DNA of 64,000 nucleotides from Methanococcoides sp. (GCA_021108275.1 JAIORD010000042.1:124001-188000), one strand, 5' to 3'; positions 27,337-36,733 are shown, counted from the stretch's first letter. A program made the numbers and translations. The notes: generated from the letters alone by a model not told the origin.

Positions 27337-28244
27337 TGAAAGAAGCGATTCGCGTAAAAGAACTTACATATTCATACCCTGACGGTACCCCTGCACTGGA
27401 AGACATTGACATCACCATAAATGAAGGGGAAAAGATAGTGATAGTCGGACCCAATGGTGCCGGAAAGACCACCCTTTTCCTTCACCTCAACGGTACTCTC
27501 AAGAGCCAGGACAACACGGTCATGATCTTTGGAAAAAATCTAGGCGATATGAAAGTCGAAGAGAGGATTAAAGAGGTGGGAATCGTGTTCCAGGATCCTG
27601 ACGACCAGCTGTTCATGCCTACCATCTTCGATGATGTGGCATTCGGTCCCATCAACATGGGACTGGATGAAGAGGAAGTGAAGAATCGAGTGAAAAAAGC
27701 TCTGTCCCGTGTAGGACTTGAGGGATTTGAGGACAGGGTTCCGCACAACCTGAGCTATGGACAGAAGAAAAGAGCAGCACTAGCGGCTGTACTGTCCATG
27801 GAACCACGGATACTGATTCTGGACGAACCAACAGCCAACCTTGATCCAAAGAGCAGGGCAGACCTGATACAGGTAATCAATGACTTGAATAAGGACGGGA
27901 TCACCACGGTGATCGCCATGCACGATGTGAACGCCCTCCCGCTCCTCTCAGACCGCGTCTATGTGCTGAACAGAAAGATTGTCGGTGAGGGAAACCCGCG
28001 GGAGATATTCTCCAATTCAGAACTTCTGAAAATGACTCATCTAGAAGCACCAGACGTATTCAAGATGTTCAAGGTACTGACATGTTTCGGGTACGACTGC
28101 GATACCCTGCCCATGTCGATCGATGAGGCTGTAGAGTTTCTCACCAGGACGATAGAAAGCGGCAGTGGACACATCCATCTCCATCTCCACGAGCATACGC
28201 ATGAGGAGGTCCGGAAGTTCCTGCACAGCTACAATCACCATTAA
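27336..28244 (+). CDS. nikO: CbiO/NikO-type ECF ATPase with His-rich tail
   Basis: A 302-residue ABC ATPase. Walker A is GPNGAGKTT (about 38), the Q-loop VFQDPDDQLFMP is typical of CbiO, the signature LSYGQKKRAALAAVLSMEP precedes Walker B ILILDEPTANLDP, and the H-loop is AMHDVN. After residue 235 it carries an unusual tail: FEEAVEFLTRTI-like helix, then GHIHLHLHEHTHEEVRKFLH and a terminal NHH. That is nine histidines in the last 26 residues, which could bind surplus metal. It is the last gene of nikKMLQO. Confidence 0.92.
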   Translation: MKEAIRVKELTYSYPDGTPALEDIDITINEGEKIVIVGPNGAGKTTLFLHLNGTLKSQDNTVMIFGKNLGDMKVEERIKEVGIVFQDPDDQLFMPTIFDDVAFGPINMGLDEEEVKNRVKKALSRVGLEGFEDRVPHNLSYGQKKRAALAAVLSMEPRILILDEPTANLDPKSRADLIQVINDLNKDGITTVIAMHDVNALPLLSDRVYVLNRKIVGEGNPREIFSNSELLKMTHLEAPDVFKMFKVLTCFGYDCDTLPMSIDEAVEFLTRTIESGSGHIHLHLHEHTHEEVRKFLHSYNHH

Positions 28245-28276
28245 ATACTTTATATCCTCCCCTAACATGTTAATAT

Positions 28277-29140
28277 ATGGAGGTGTGTAGCATCACAGCC
28301 TATTCATCAGAATCAATAATCGAAGAGATACTAAAAATCTATTCGTCCATCAAGGATCTTGAAGATGAAGAGATACTTCAGGATACTTCGGATCATCTTA
28401 AAAACGTTTATCAGAGATTGGATGACCTGATCACACTGCCCATGGACGATGAAGCTGCAGAAGCCATCCTCAATGGATATGGGTTCGATCAGGTACTTGA
28501 TGCTATTACAAGGTTTAGATATCTTCATACCATGAGACTTGAGACCGAACGTGCAAATGCCATGCTCACAAGCAATGAACCATGGGAAATACTGAAACAT
28601 TATTCATTTTATCCGAATTATTGTCAACTGGTACGAACTGAATATCAAGGAGCTGGACTTAAAGCCAATGATACGGTCGTGTTCCTTGGAAGTGGACCCT
28701 TGCCTTTGACCCTGATACTCATGTGCCATCAGCACGGATTGAAGGGAATCGGTATCGAACAGGATGAGCAGAGGGTTGAACTTTCAAGAAAAGTGGTGGA
28801 TAAACTGGGACTTTCCAATGCCATCAAGATTATCCATGGCAACCATTTCAAATTGCCTTTAAATGACAGGGTGGACCTTATCATGATAGCTGCTCAGGCC
28901 CAACCTAAAAAAGAGATCGTCGAGCAGCTGGCAAAGGCACTGCCAGCAGGGACAAAGATATCCTGCAGGATCTATGAAAAGGGGCTCAGGAGATTACTGG
29001 ACAGGAGCATCCTTGTTGACCTTCCTGCGAAATTAGCCGATGAGTTTAAGGAATGCTGCAGAACCCACCCTCTACCCCCGGTTAACAATACCGTTGTGTT
29101 CGCAGTCAGATCATCAGCGTCTGCACCTGAAAGGCAGTAA
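28277..29140 (+). CDS. Archaeal nicotianamine synthase
   Basis: A 287-residue protein of the nicotianamine synthase family, which condenses aminobutyrate units of S-adenosylmethionine (with glutamate in the archaeal enzyme) into a metal-chelating amino acid. The diagnostic segment is VVFLGSGPLPLTLILM (about 137), shared with the plant enzymes, followed by a Rossmann-like GIGIEQDEQRVELSRKVVDK and the HGNHFKLP loop. An N-terminal helical domain (about 1-110) precedes it. It starts 32 bases after nikO, so it probably belongs with the nickel importer and makes a nickel-binding metallophore. Product identity is inferred from the family. Confidence 0.85.
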   Translation: MEVCSITAYSSESIIEEILKIYSSIKDLEDEEILQDTSDHLKNVYQRLDDLITLPMDDEAAEAILNGYGFDQVLDAITRFRYLHTMRLETERANAMLTSNEPWEILKHYSFYPNYCQLVRTEYQGAGLKANDTVVFLGSGPLPLTLILMCHQHGLKGIGIEQDEQRVELSRKVVDKLGLSNAIKIIHGNHFKLPLNDRVDLIMIAAQAQPKKEIVEQLAKALPAGTKISCRIYEKGLRRLLDRSILVDLPAKLADEFKECCRTHPLPPVNNTVVFAVRSSASAPERQ

Positions 29141-29160
29141 CTTCATTAATTATGCAGAGT

Positions 29161-29919
29161 TCATCTACTCTCTTTTACCCCCCTAATAAGGAATACGGAA
29201 CTGGTATAGATGAACTTTCTTGAAAGTGGCAACTGACTCTTTTGATACTTGTGGACCTCCCTCAGAGGGTCTATGGTCGTGCTCGTGAAACCTGCTCTGT
29301 CAAAGAGAGCAGAAATGTTGTGAGGATTTATGTCCTGGTACAGTGGAAGATGCCTGCGGATAGGTCCGTAACATCGCTGGAATAGATGGCAATAATATCC
29401 TTTTTCAACGAGCAGTGTCATAATCCTGGAAAAACCGCGTTTGATACGTTTATCTAATCGGGAATCAAACCAATTCCCATCGATGGCAAGTATCCTGCCA
29501 TTTGTCTTTAATACCCGTTTCCATTCCTGCACAGTCCTGTCGGGATGTGGGAGTGTCCAGAGAAGGTATTTGCTCACAACGATGTCAAAATGATCATCCT
29601 CAAACGGCAGATCCTCTGCATCCCCATGGCAAAGATTGATATCCAGCCCCAGTGACTTTGCATTCTGACCTGCCTTCTCCAGCATGGATCTTGAGATATC
29701 TATGGCTGTCACCTCATGTCCCATCTCTGCAAACAGCAATGCGAGAAAACCTCCCCCTGTCCCGATGTCCAGAATCTTCAATCCTGTCCTATCACCTGTA
29801 TGGTTGCAGAGGATCGTTCTCCAGAGGGATCGTTCCTCTTCATCAAACCCATTCACCCCGTTCTTGTAAGAACTGCTCCTGTGGTCCCAGTAGCCAGCAA
29901 TGATCTCCTTTGTATTCAT
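29161..29919 (-). CDS. Class I SAM-dependent methyltransferase
   Basis: A 252-residue methyltransferase with motif I LKILDIGTGGGFLALLFAEM (about 48), the acidic loop VTAIDISRSMLEKA, motif II GDAEDLPFEDDHFDIVVSKY and LLWTLPHP. The N-terminal YWDHRSSSYKNGVNGF helix and the C-terminal SRIMTLLVEKGYYCHLFQRC extension vary between subfamilies, so the substrate cannot be named. It is convergent with the nicotianamine synthase gene (20 bases between stops). That position fits a role near the metallophore or corrinoid/nickel cofactor pathways, but this is only context. Confidence 0.8.
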   Translation of the reverse strand: MNTKEIIAGYWDHRSSSYKNGVNGFDEEERSLWRTILCNHTGDRTGLKILDIGTGGGFLALLFAEMGHEVTAIDISRSMLEKAGQNAKSLGLDINLCHGDAEDLPFEDDHFDIVVSKYLLWTLPHPDRTVQEWKRVLKTNGRILAIDGNWFDSRLDKRIKRGFSRIMTLLVEKGYYCHLFQRCYGPIRRHLPLYQDINPHNISALFDRAGFTSTTIDPLREVHKYQKSQLPLSRKFIYTSSVFLIRGVKESR

Positions 29920-30133
29920 TAAATTTCCTATTATCCACTAGTTATATTAATATTACTATTCTTCATACTAAGTGATAATAATTAAGTTTTTATTAATACA
30001 TAACCGGTTAACTGAGTTTACTAACTTGATGTAAAAGAGAAACTAATACTCTATCAGATAGAGGTCATCAAATTAGCTTTTCGTTTTAAAAGCGTAATTC
30101 TTTAACATAGGAAGCATTGATATTGAAAAAAAG

Positions 30134-30162
30134 TAGTGGGTGCAAAATATTGCAATCCACTA
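30134..30162 (-). terminator. Conserved terminator hairpin, copy 1
   Basis: TAGTGG and CCACTA, with inner TGCAA-AATA-TTGCA, form a long hairpin five bases past the stop codon of the 63-residue protein gene. On the minus strand a run of seven T follows. Nearly the same sequence recurs at 38221 and 38912, each after a copy of the gene. The 29920-30133 stretch beyond holds no gene. Confidence 0.7.
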
Positions 30163-30167
30163 TTTTA

Positions 30168-30359
30168 TTATGCTTTAAGAGCTAGCAGTGAAAGACCCAG
30201 TTTCTTTTCAAGATTCTCTACTTCTTTAGCAGCGTCTTCATTTAAGTCTACATACTTGATCACCTCATCTGAAAAAGCAATTAACGTTATACCTAATTTG
30301 CTTTCTAGATCAGTGATAGCTTTCAGATTTTCGGTGTCGATCTTTGAATAACTCCACAT
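30168..30359 (-). CDS. 63-residue two-repeat small protein, copy 1
   Basis: A 63-residue acidic protein of unrecognised family. It starts MWSYSKIDTENLKAITDLES and ends EKKLGLSLLALKA. Residues 16-31 (ITDLESKLGITLIAFS) and 47-63 (VENLEKKLGLSLLALKA) are an internal repeat of a helix plus a strand-like LGITLIA/LGLSLLA unit. The initiator ATG at 30359 follows TTGGGGGTTTTAAAT; an in-frame ATG at 30386 would add nine residues absent from the other copies. A TATA-like CATATATTAA lies about 50 bases upstream. Three more copies occur at 38255, 38467 and 38946. Function unknown. Confidence 0.75.
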   Translation of the reverse strand: MWSYSKIDTENLKAITDLESKLGITLIAFSDEVIKYVDLNEDAAKEVENLEKKLGLSLLALKA

Positions 30360-30500
30360 ATTTAAAACCCCCAATAGAATGTACATTCGATTAGTTAATA
30401 TATGTTTTCTCTGAAATGCTCATATATATAATTAATATTAGATATATTAGTAGGCAAACTTCATCGCTCAAAAAGGTTGTAGTGCATTTTTGGCGCATTC

Positions 30501-30640
30501 AGTAGAATTTAATATAAATCGAGCAGAAGAGGCTTTCTTTTGCAATTGTAAATACATGCGGAGGAAATTATACCACGTATAAATGTATAGTATGATGTCT
30601 TTTATGTGAGTTTAAACTGAAATTCGCGAACTACTGTATT
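30501..30640 (-). repeat. Repeat family 2, copy C
   Basis: On the minus strand from 30640 the sequence matches 23897-24045 over about 140 bases, with shared blocks such as GTTTAAACTCA and CCTCCGCATGTATTT and the end motif TAGTTCGCGAAT. It lies directly downstream of the phosphoribosyltransferase gene. No second end was found, so it may be a partial copy. Confidence 0.6.
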
Positions 30641-30650
30641 TATCCACGAT

Positions 30651-31361
30651 TTACTTCGAAAAGTTGGCTTTTCTCCATAATATATTCTCTTTATCATCAA
30701 TGCACTCCATACATCCCCTCTCATTCAGGTCTTCAAGTATTTCTATCAGATCCGATTGTTTTATAGTTATACTGTAGGAGGCATCAAACTCGTTACAAAT
30801 TTGCTTGGGGGTTAAAGTTCTGTCAGCAATTATTTTTTCCGTAAACCCTACGAGATCTTCGTAAGCAGCCCATGGGTAAACGATCCATCGCCATTTAACT
30901 ATCTTTTTGGCATAATAATCCGGCACGAAATCCGAACATATTTTATGCTGTAGGACTGCCGTTTTGATCTCTGCCGGTTTAAGGCATTTCAGGTATTCTA
31001 CGGCAAGACTTAGCGTTTTACCCGTATCTGTAACATCATCCACAACAAGGATATTTTTACCATGAATATCAACAGAGAGGGGAAACTTGAGCTTTGCCGT
31101 CTCTTGAATGTCTGCTGCCCTTTTGTAGTGTTCAATCTTTATTGTTGTCAGGTCATCAAAAAGAAGAAAATCGCATACGAATCTAGCAGGTACATACCCA
31201 CCTCTGCCTATCGCAATTATGATGTCAGGCAAATATCCAGAATCTTTTATTTTTTTAACAAGTGTTTTAGCAAGGCTGTGTGCTTCTCTAAAACCCATCA
31301 AATCACATTTGAATGAGGTGCGATCAGCAGGGGGATATTTATTCGCAGCTGTCATTGACAT
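30651..31361 (-). CDS. Purine-type phosphoribosyltransferase with C-terminal extension
   Basis: A PRTase of about 236 residues. The PRPP loop is ILVVDDVTDTGKTL (about 105), with GRGGYVPARFVCDFL upstream and the hood WIVYPWAAYEDLVGF downstream, a pattern of archaeal hypoxanthine/guanine/xanthine PRTases. About 60 extra residues at the C-terminus (TPKQICNEFDASYSITIKQS and on) resemble a winged-helix and are not needed for catalysis. The frame is open to an ATG at 31514, but conserved sequence starts near MTAANKYPPADRTSF, so ATG 31361 or 31355 is preferred. No strong binding site separates them. Confidence 0.75.
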   Translation of the reverse strand: MSMTAANKYPPADRTSFKCDLMGFREAHSLAKTLVKKIKDSGYLPDIIIAIGRGGYVPARFVCDFLLFDDLTTIKIEHYKRAADIQETAKLKFPLSVDIHGKNILVVDDVTDTGKTLSLAVEYLKCLKPAEIKTAVLQHKICSDFVPDYYAKKIVKWRWIVYPWAAYEDLVGFTEKIIADRTLTPKQICNEFDASYSITIKQSDLIEILEDLNERGCMECIDDKENILWRKANFSK

Positions 31362-31702
31362 AGAATATATTAGCATTCTGTGAAAAATGTTTCGAATATA
31401 TTGAAGAAACGGCATCCAATGCAAATAGATATGAGATAGTATGCAGAAATTGTTATTGATTTCACGAAAGTGATTGATATGTATAATGCCTTCAGATATG
31501 AAAATCCGATGCAAGGTCTATTAATAGTTGAATTACGAAATGGTTAGTCAACCATTCCCTTATTTTCTATAAGTTCCAAGGAATCTACCCTTTACAATTC
31601 TAACAATGATAACAAAAATAGCTTGAAAATATGTATGGCAAGCCGTCGGGGGGAGCAAGTTCTTGGGTCCAACACACTTCATAAATCTGCCTTATTAAGA
31701 AT

Positions 31703-31729
31703 ATCTGATTGCTTCTTGAGTAATCAGAT
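31703..31729. other. Isolated stem-loop in a gene-poor stretch
   Basis: ATCTGATT and AATCAGAT form an 8-bp stem around 11 bases. The surrounding 31362-32191 carries only AT-rich, decayed sequence, and no gene that I can support. Confidence 0.3.
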
Positions 31730-32191
31730 TTGATACTTGCTACTAGGTGAACGGTAAATAAAAGTATTTTTGTTTACCAAACCAACACAAAAAAATCGAT
31801 GAAGATCTATAGAAATAATCATTCCATTTTTTGAATATTATCACTGCCTATCATTAACCACTTTTCTATAATTTCTAACATAGGCATTAAGAGTTATGGA
31901 TTGTCACTCATCATATTCTGATTAAACTGTGTGTTTGGCAGTGGCATCTAAACTTGCTTGGATTAATAGGCAACATAAAAAGTTTCAAGCAAAGATTCGA
32001 TTATTGATGATAAAATTTATCTATATACATGCCTACCAAACCGAAAGATGATGTGAAAAAACAAGCTGTTTAAACTGGCATTTCTTACTAGTTTTGCTCC
32101 AGAAATACATCACAATACCCTATTTATTAGATAGCATTTCATCTTCTATCAGGCACTTTTCTACCATATTCTGATATATCCAGAACTTCTT

Positions 32192-32296
32192 TCATTCAAA
32201 GAAATCATCAATTACATCAATCGGACAATCCTGTGGTGCCCTCACTATGATGTCATTGTTGCGTTCTATAGCGAAGCCAAGGGTCTTGTGATTAAA
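32192..32296 (-). pseudogene. Remnant of a YgjP/DUF45-type metallopeptidase
   Basis: A 34-codon open stretch without a start codon reads NHKTLGFAIERNNDIIVRAP and then QDCPIDVIDDFFE. This matches the N-terminal strand region of YgjP/DUF45 proteins (the typical form is KTLSLxIxxDGxVxVRAP), before their HExxH site. A TAA precedes it and a TGA ends it, so only this piece of the gene is left. Confidence 0.5.
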
Positions 32297-32353
32297 TTAT
32301 AGCATTATGAATGTTAACATGTTTGATGGAATCAAAAATTTCTACAGAACAAT

Positions 32354-34762
32354 TCAGTCTTTCCTTTTTCTTCTCATCATATAAATGGCTGAAATCAACA
32401 ATCCTGATGCTGCAACGAATGATCCAAAACCGGGTGATTCCTCATTAGTTGATTCATCTCTAGCTAGTACATCACCAAAAGCATAGACTCTGCCATCCGC
32501 AATGGTAAATACCATTCCATCCGAAACGGCTGGAGAGGATCCTCCGTATTTCGAATTCCATATCAATTCCCCGGTAAATGCGTCCAAGGCACATGTTCCA
32601 TTAAGTCCGGTATAATCATCTTCTGTCTCAAGAGCGGTGCCTACAAATACTTTTTCATCTGCAACGGCAACCGAACAGAGCCATCCCCCAATCCCATCAC
32701 CGGGAGTCGTGTTCCATTTGAGATCTCCGGTTGTTGCATCGAAACAGTATGTCTGTAGATCAGTGTATCCATAAATTCCTCCGGAAACATAGACGTTGCC
32801 ATAAGCCACCGTTGGTGTTGAATCTGTCCGATGTATCGACCTTTTCCATAAAATGGAACCATTGTTTTTGTTCAGTGCGTAGATCTCGCCTTCGCCATAG
32901 AAATTGTAGGTAGTCACATAAACAATATTGCCATAGATCGTTGGAGAACCACAGCAGTTATACACAATTTCACTCTGATTCCAGATCAGGTTTCCTGTAT
33001 TTGAATCAACGCAGTAGACAGACCCTGCATAGGTCTGCCCATATTCCCAGCTTGTGATATAAACCCTGTCTTCCTCATAAGCAGGTGTCGCCTGTACATT
33101 CTCATTAGCACTAAAATTCCATAACTCCTCTCCGGTCACTTCATCGAAGCAGTAATAGTGACCGTCCCACTCACCTTCGAATAGTTTCCCATCTGCCACT
33201 GTTGTACCGCTATTAACCGAATCAGGCAAGCCACACCACACACTGCCGTTGTGGTAGGCAGGAGAAGCTATTGAATTATATTTGGTGCTACCTCTACTGT
33301 GATTTGTCAGGAACTCACCGGTATACTGGTCCAAAGATTTAACGTAGTCTCCACAGTTTACGTAAACCTTCGCGTCAGCGATAACAGGTGATGAACCTTT
33401 TACTGCCCCTATATCTCCGCTGGCCCATAATATGTTGTTCGTATTCGGGGCATCAGATGGGGAATATCCAGTATTTTGAGCATCCTTATGGAACTGCTCC
33501 CACTCTTTTGGGATTGACTCCTGAATGCAATAGAGGTATCCACTATCCGTTCCAAAGTAAATTTTTCCATCAGATATTGCGGCACCTTGTAATATGTATC
33601 CATCATCCGGTGGATTATATTCCCAGGCAAGAGAACCATCTTCTTTCAGGCAATAAAGAGAACCATTACTTTTTGCCCCTGTAAAATAAATGTACGTCAT
33701 ATCTCCATCCACTGCAAGGACTGGAGACGACTTCACACCCGCATCAACAAAATAAGACCACAAAATATTTCCGGTTGAATCGTCCAAACAGGTGAGATTA
33801 CCTGTGTAACCATGTTCCCCCTGTCCGACATAGATTTTCCCATCGTGGATAGCAGGTGTTGATGTACTGAACCCATTCTGAGTAGACCAACCATTATTGA
33901 TGAACTTTCCATTATCATATCCGATCTTCCATACATACCCTAAAGACTGTCCCCTTTCTGAGGTAGTATATACGAATCCATCGTTATATGTTACAGATGA
34001 ACGGAACATTCCAGGATCATCCTTTGCAAAATCGAGAACTTCAGAAGAGATATCGATCTCATCTACAAGGTCTCCGTTTTCTTTATCGAGGCTTACCAAC
34101 TTACCTTCGTGCGTTGGATATACAATGAAATCCCCTATAACACATGCACCATTCCACAAGAATCCTGCAGATCGCTCATTAGCATATTTCCAGAGCTGTT
34201 GTCCGTTCTCATCGTAGCAATAGTAATATTTTGTAGCAACTCCGTCCTTTAGTCCATCTCCGATATATATCATGTGATCGAAATAGGTTATAGGACATTC
34301 AAAATTGCTGTCAGTCACATGCTCATTCCAAAGCTTTTCACCTGTTAATCCATCGAATGCAAACAAGTCACCACTATTGCTGGCAACAAAGATCTTTCCA
34401 TTGCCATAAGCTGGTGTCGATGATTGAAGTGCAGTTCCCCCAGTGGTTTTATTTCTCCAGACCAGATCCCCATTGTTCTTGTCAAATGCCCAGATGGAAC
34501 CATTCGTTGTATAGATATACACAAGATCGTCTGCAATTATAGGTGGGGCGTTGATACCATTCTCTTCATACATAGAGGTGGTCACACTCCAGGCTGTTTC
34601 CGGATTATCCTTGACTGCAGGATTCTGTGTTAATGCGGTATGTTCCCAGTCAGACTGAAACTGTGACCAATCGGATGATGTGGCAACTATCGACATTGAG
34701 GTTAAAAATATAAAAATGAAAAAAAGTACGAATGTTTTATCAGATATTCTTTTTTTGTTCAT
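32354..34762 (-). CDS. PQQ-like beta-propeller surface protein with PGF-CTERM anchor
   Basis: An 802-residue secreted protein: signal peptide (about 1-28), then two consecutive beta-propeller domains. Each begins with the same phrase, DWSQFQSDWEHTALTQNPAV near residue 30 and EWEQFHKDAQNTGYSPSDAP near 425, and is made of repeats of the type IYVGQGEHGYTGNLTCLDDS-TGNILW. It ends SPGFGSFVAASGLLISAIYM plus RRKRK, a PGF-CTERM signal. The ATG at 34762 is used since the signal peptide starts there (an upstream ATG at 34822 lacks one). It probably decorates the cell envelope; ligand unknown. It follows two more surface-protein genes on the same strand. Confidence 0.85.
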   Translation of the reverse strand: MNKKRISDKTFVLFFIFIFLTSMSIVATSSDWSQFQSDWEHTALTQNPAVKDNPETAWSVTTSMYEENGINAPPIIADDLVYIYTTNGSIWAFDKNNGDLVWRNKTTGGTALQSSTPAYGNGKIFVASNSGDLFAFDGLTGEKLWNEHVTDSNFECPITYFDHMIYIGDGLKDGVATKYYYCYDENGQQLWKYANERSAGFLWNGACVIGDFIVYPTHEGKLVSLDKENGDLVDEIDISSEVLDFAKDDPGMFRSSVTYNDGFVYTTSERGQSLGYVWKIGYDNGKFINNGWSTQNGFSTSTPAIHDGKIYVGQGEHGYTGNLTCLDDSTGNILWSYFVDAGVKSSPVLAVDGDMTYIYFTGAKSNGSLYCLKEDGSLAWEYNPPDDGYILQGAAISDGKIYFGTDSGYLYCIQESIPKEWEQFHKDAQNTGYSPSDAPNTNNILWASGDIGAVKGSSPVIADAKVYVNCGDYVKSLDQYTGEFLTNHSRGSTKYNSIASPAYHNGSVWCGLPDSVNSGTTVADGKLFEGEWDGHYYCFDEVTGEELWNFSANENVQATPAYEEDRVYITSWEYGQTYAGSVYCVDSNTGNLIWNQSEIVYNCCGSPTIYGNIVYVTTYNFYGEGEIYALNKNNGSILWKRSIHRTDSTPTVAYGNVYVSGGIYGYTDLQTYCFDATTGDLKWNTTPGDGIGGWLCSVAVADEKVFVGTALETEDDYTGLNGTCALDAFTGELIWNSKYGGSSPAVSDGMVFTIADGRVYAFGDVLARDESTNEESPGFGSFVAASGLLISAIYMMRRKRKD

Positions 34763-34885
34763 TTTACATTCATCCCTGATACAGAATCGTTTGACCCTCA
34801 CTTGCCTCAAATTTGAATCCACAAAAATATTGATAACTTTTCAGTCCACATCTACAAAGATCTGTAGAAACAAACCGTCCTTATC

Positions 34886-36733
34886 TTATTGTTTTTGATT
34901 TCCATCCTCCACTTCCAGAGTCGCTTCAGCTGTGATCTTAAATGGTGAAATACCAGTGGTTTCTGCTCTGAAATAGATGGTATCATTATCCTCCCTGTCC
35001 TCGAGTTCCTCTGTGTTTAGAGAGTTCCATTTATCATCATAGAACCTGTTCAAAGTGATCGTGGATCTGTTTACAGTACTTTCGTTGATTTCTGATTTAA
35101 GAACTTTGAATTCTACAGTTATATTATCCATGCGTACAGGGTTTGCAAATCCAGATTTGCCGATCCAGATGTTTAGGTACTTATAGACCTGTTTCTCTAT
35201 TGATGTTCCGTACGTAGAATTGGAATTCAATATCTCAACAACGGCAGCTTGTTTCCCGCAATTCTGCTTCGCGTCAAATGATATTGAGGTGATATAGTTA
35301 TCTGGATTATAGAACTCATACGTTGTTTTATGACCAAATGCCATGTAACTTATACTTGTTTCGAATGCAATGATATTCTCAGGCGCTTCTCCAGTACTAA
35401 ATAAGATGTTTGCTGAACCACTGCTACCGCTACCGCTACCCCCACCCCCTCTCCTGCCGCCACTATCAATAACAGTTTTTTTGTTTGTTAAGCCAAACAA
35501 ATAATTCGTGTCAGTACCATAATATATCCATCCATCAGATATCGCGACACCTGCAAGAGACCAGTCTGTTTTTCCCGGTTCCCCATATGACCATTGTTCT
35601 ACGGGATTAATATTCCCATTGTAATCTTTAAGGCAATATACCATTCCATGTGCATCGTTTGTTGTGAAATAGATGTAAACGTTGCCATTTCCTGTATCAT
35701 AACGTTCCGATACAGCAGGAGAGGACATTACATCACCAGATACTGCAAAAGTCCAGATATCAGTTAAATCGGATGCATTTAAACAGGATAAAGCTCCAGC
35801 ACTTCCGACATAGACCTTTCCATTGTAGATTGCCGGTGTGGATACACTGGGACCTATATACGTGTTGTAACTATCCATGGTGTCAAACTTGCCACTGCTA
35901 TGATTGAATCCAAGGACAAAACAATATCCACCTTTTGATGTGAAATATAACTTTTCACTGTTCCAAACAATAGAGGAACGGATCTCCTTTACATCAACAC
36001 CAAAAACGGAAGAGACATCTATTTCATCAATGGTATTGCCCGTATCTTTTTCAACTGAAGTCAGATGTGATTTATCATCACCGTAAATAAGATAATCCCC
36101 TTTCAGAGCTGCGCCTGCCCAGTAATAACCTCCTCCACTGGTAGAGTCACGACTCCATAGCTCAGTACCGTCCTTCACATCAAAGCAATAGTATGTTCCA
36201 TCAGTGGATGAGCCAGTGCCACCACTGACAGCATCCCCGAAAAATATCCGTTTATTGTCGTATGTAACAGGCGTATTCAGTTGTTTGCTGGATATTTTAA
36301 CATCCCACATTTCAACTCCTGTCTTTGCATCAAAAGCATATACTTTTCCATTTTTAGTGGGAACAAAGATCATGTTCTTCCCGTAAGCGATATTTGCAAG
36401 AAGGAAGCCACTTCCACTTGAAGAGTTTTCCCATGTAATGTTTCCTGTCTCTTTATTGATGGCATACACTTTGTTGTCACCGGTTGCCACGTATACAAGG
36501 TCTCCATCAACTATGGGCGCAATATCGATGTTAGATGATAATTTTCTTTCCCATGACAGGGAACCACCAGTCATCGGATCGGATATCGGTGCTTCGTCAT
36601 TTGTAACTCCGGAGTTAATTTTGTCCTTCTGGAACTGAGACCAATCAGATGCGCATGCTATACTCGACAAGATACAAATGAATAACATTGCACTCAAAAA
36701 AAAAGCGAAAACGTTTTTATTTTTTTTATTCAT
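34886..36733 (-). CDS. PQQ-like beta-propeller surface protein with PGF-pre-PGF domain, no anchor
   Basis: A 615-residue protein with a signal peptide (MNKKNKNVFAFFLSAMLFIC), one propeller (about 30-400) opening DWSQFQKDKINSG like its downstream neighbour, a Gly/Ser linker (GGRRGGGGSGSGSSGS, about 425) and a C-terminal domain of the PGF-pre-PGF type (AFETSISYMAFGHKTTYEFY ... WNSLNTEELEDREDNDTIYF). That domain normally precedes a PGF-CTERM anchor, but here the protein stops at EVEDGNQKQ. It may be released, or its anchor may have been lost. The start at 36733 has GGGGGG upstream. Confidence 0.82.
   Translation of the reverse strand: MNKKNKNVFAFFLSAMLFICILSSIACASDWSQFQKDKINSGVTNDEAPISDPMTGGSLSWERKLSSNIDIAPIVDGDLVYVATGDNKVYAINKETGNITWENSSSGSGFLLANIAYGKNMIFVPTKNGKVYAFDAKTGVEMWDVKISSKQLNTPVTYDNKRIFFGDAVSGGTGSSTDGTYYCFDVKDGTELWSRDSTSGGGYYWAGAALKGDYLIYGDDKSHLTSVEKDTGNTIDEIDVSSVFGVDVKEIRSSIVWNSEKLYFTSKGGYCFVLGFNHSSGKFDTMDSYNTYIGPSVSTPAIYNGKVYVGSAGALSCLNASDLTDIWTFAVSGDVMSSPAVSERYDTGNGNVYIYFTTNDAHGMVYCLKDYNGNINPVEQWSYGEPGKTDWSLAGVAISDGWIYYGTDTNYLFGLTNKKTVIDSGGRRGGGGSGSGSSGSANILFSTGEAPENIIAFETSISYMAFGHKTTYEFYNPDNYITSISFDAKQNCGKQAAVVEILNSNSTYGTSIEKQVYKYLNIWIGKSGFANPVRMDNITVEFKVLKSEINESTVNRSTITLNRFYDDKWNSLNTEELEDREDNDTIYFRAETTGISPFKITAEATLEVEDGNQKQ

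Noticed and set aside
32337-34870. Motifs TTCTACAGAA near 32344 and GATCTGTAGAAAC near 34857 as further ends of the GGCTCTGTAGAAA family
   Set aside because: Only about 10 bases match, the GGC part is missing, and the two face outward rather than toward each other, so chance is more likely.
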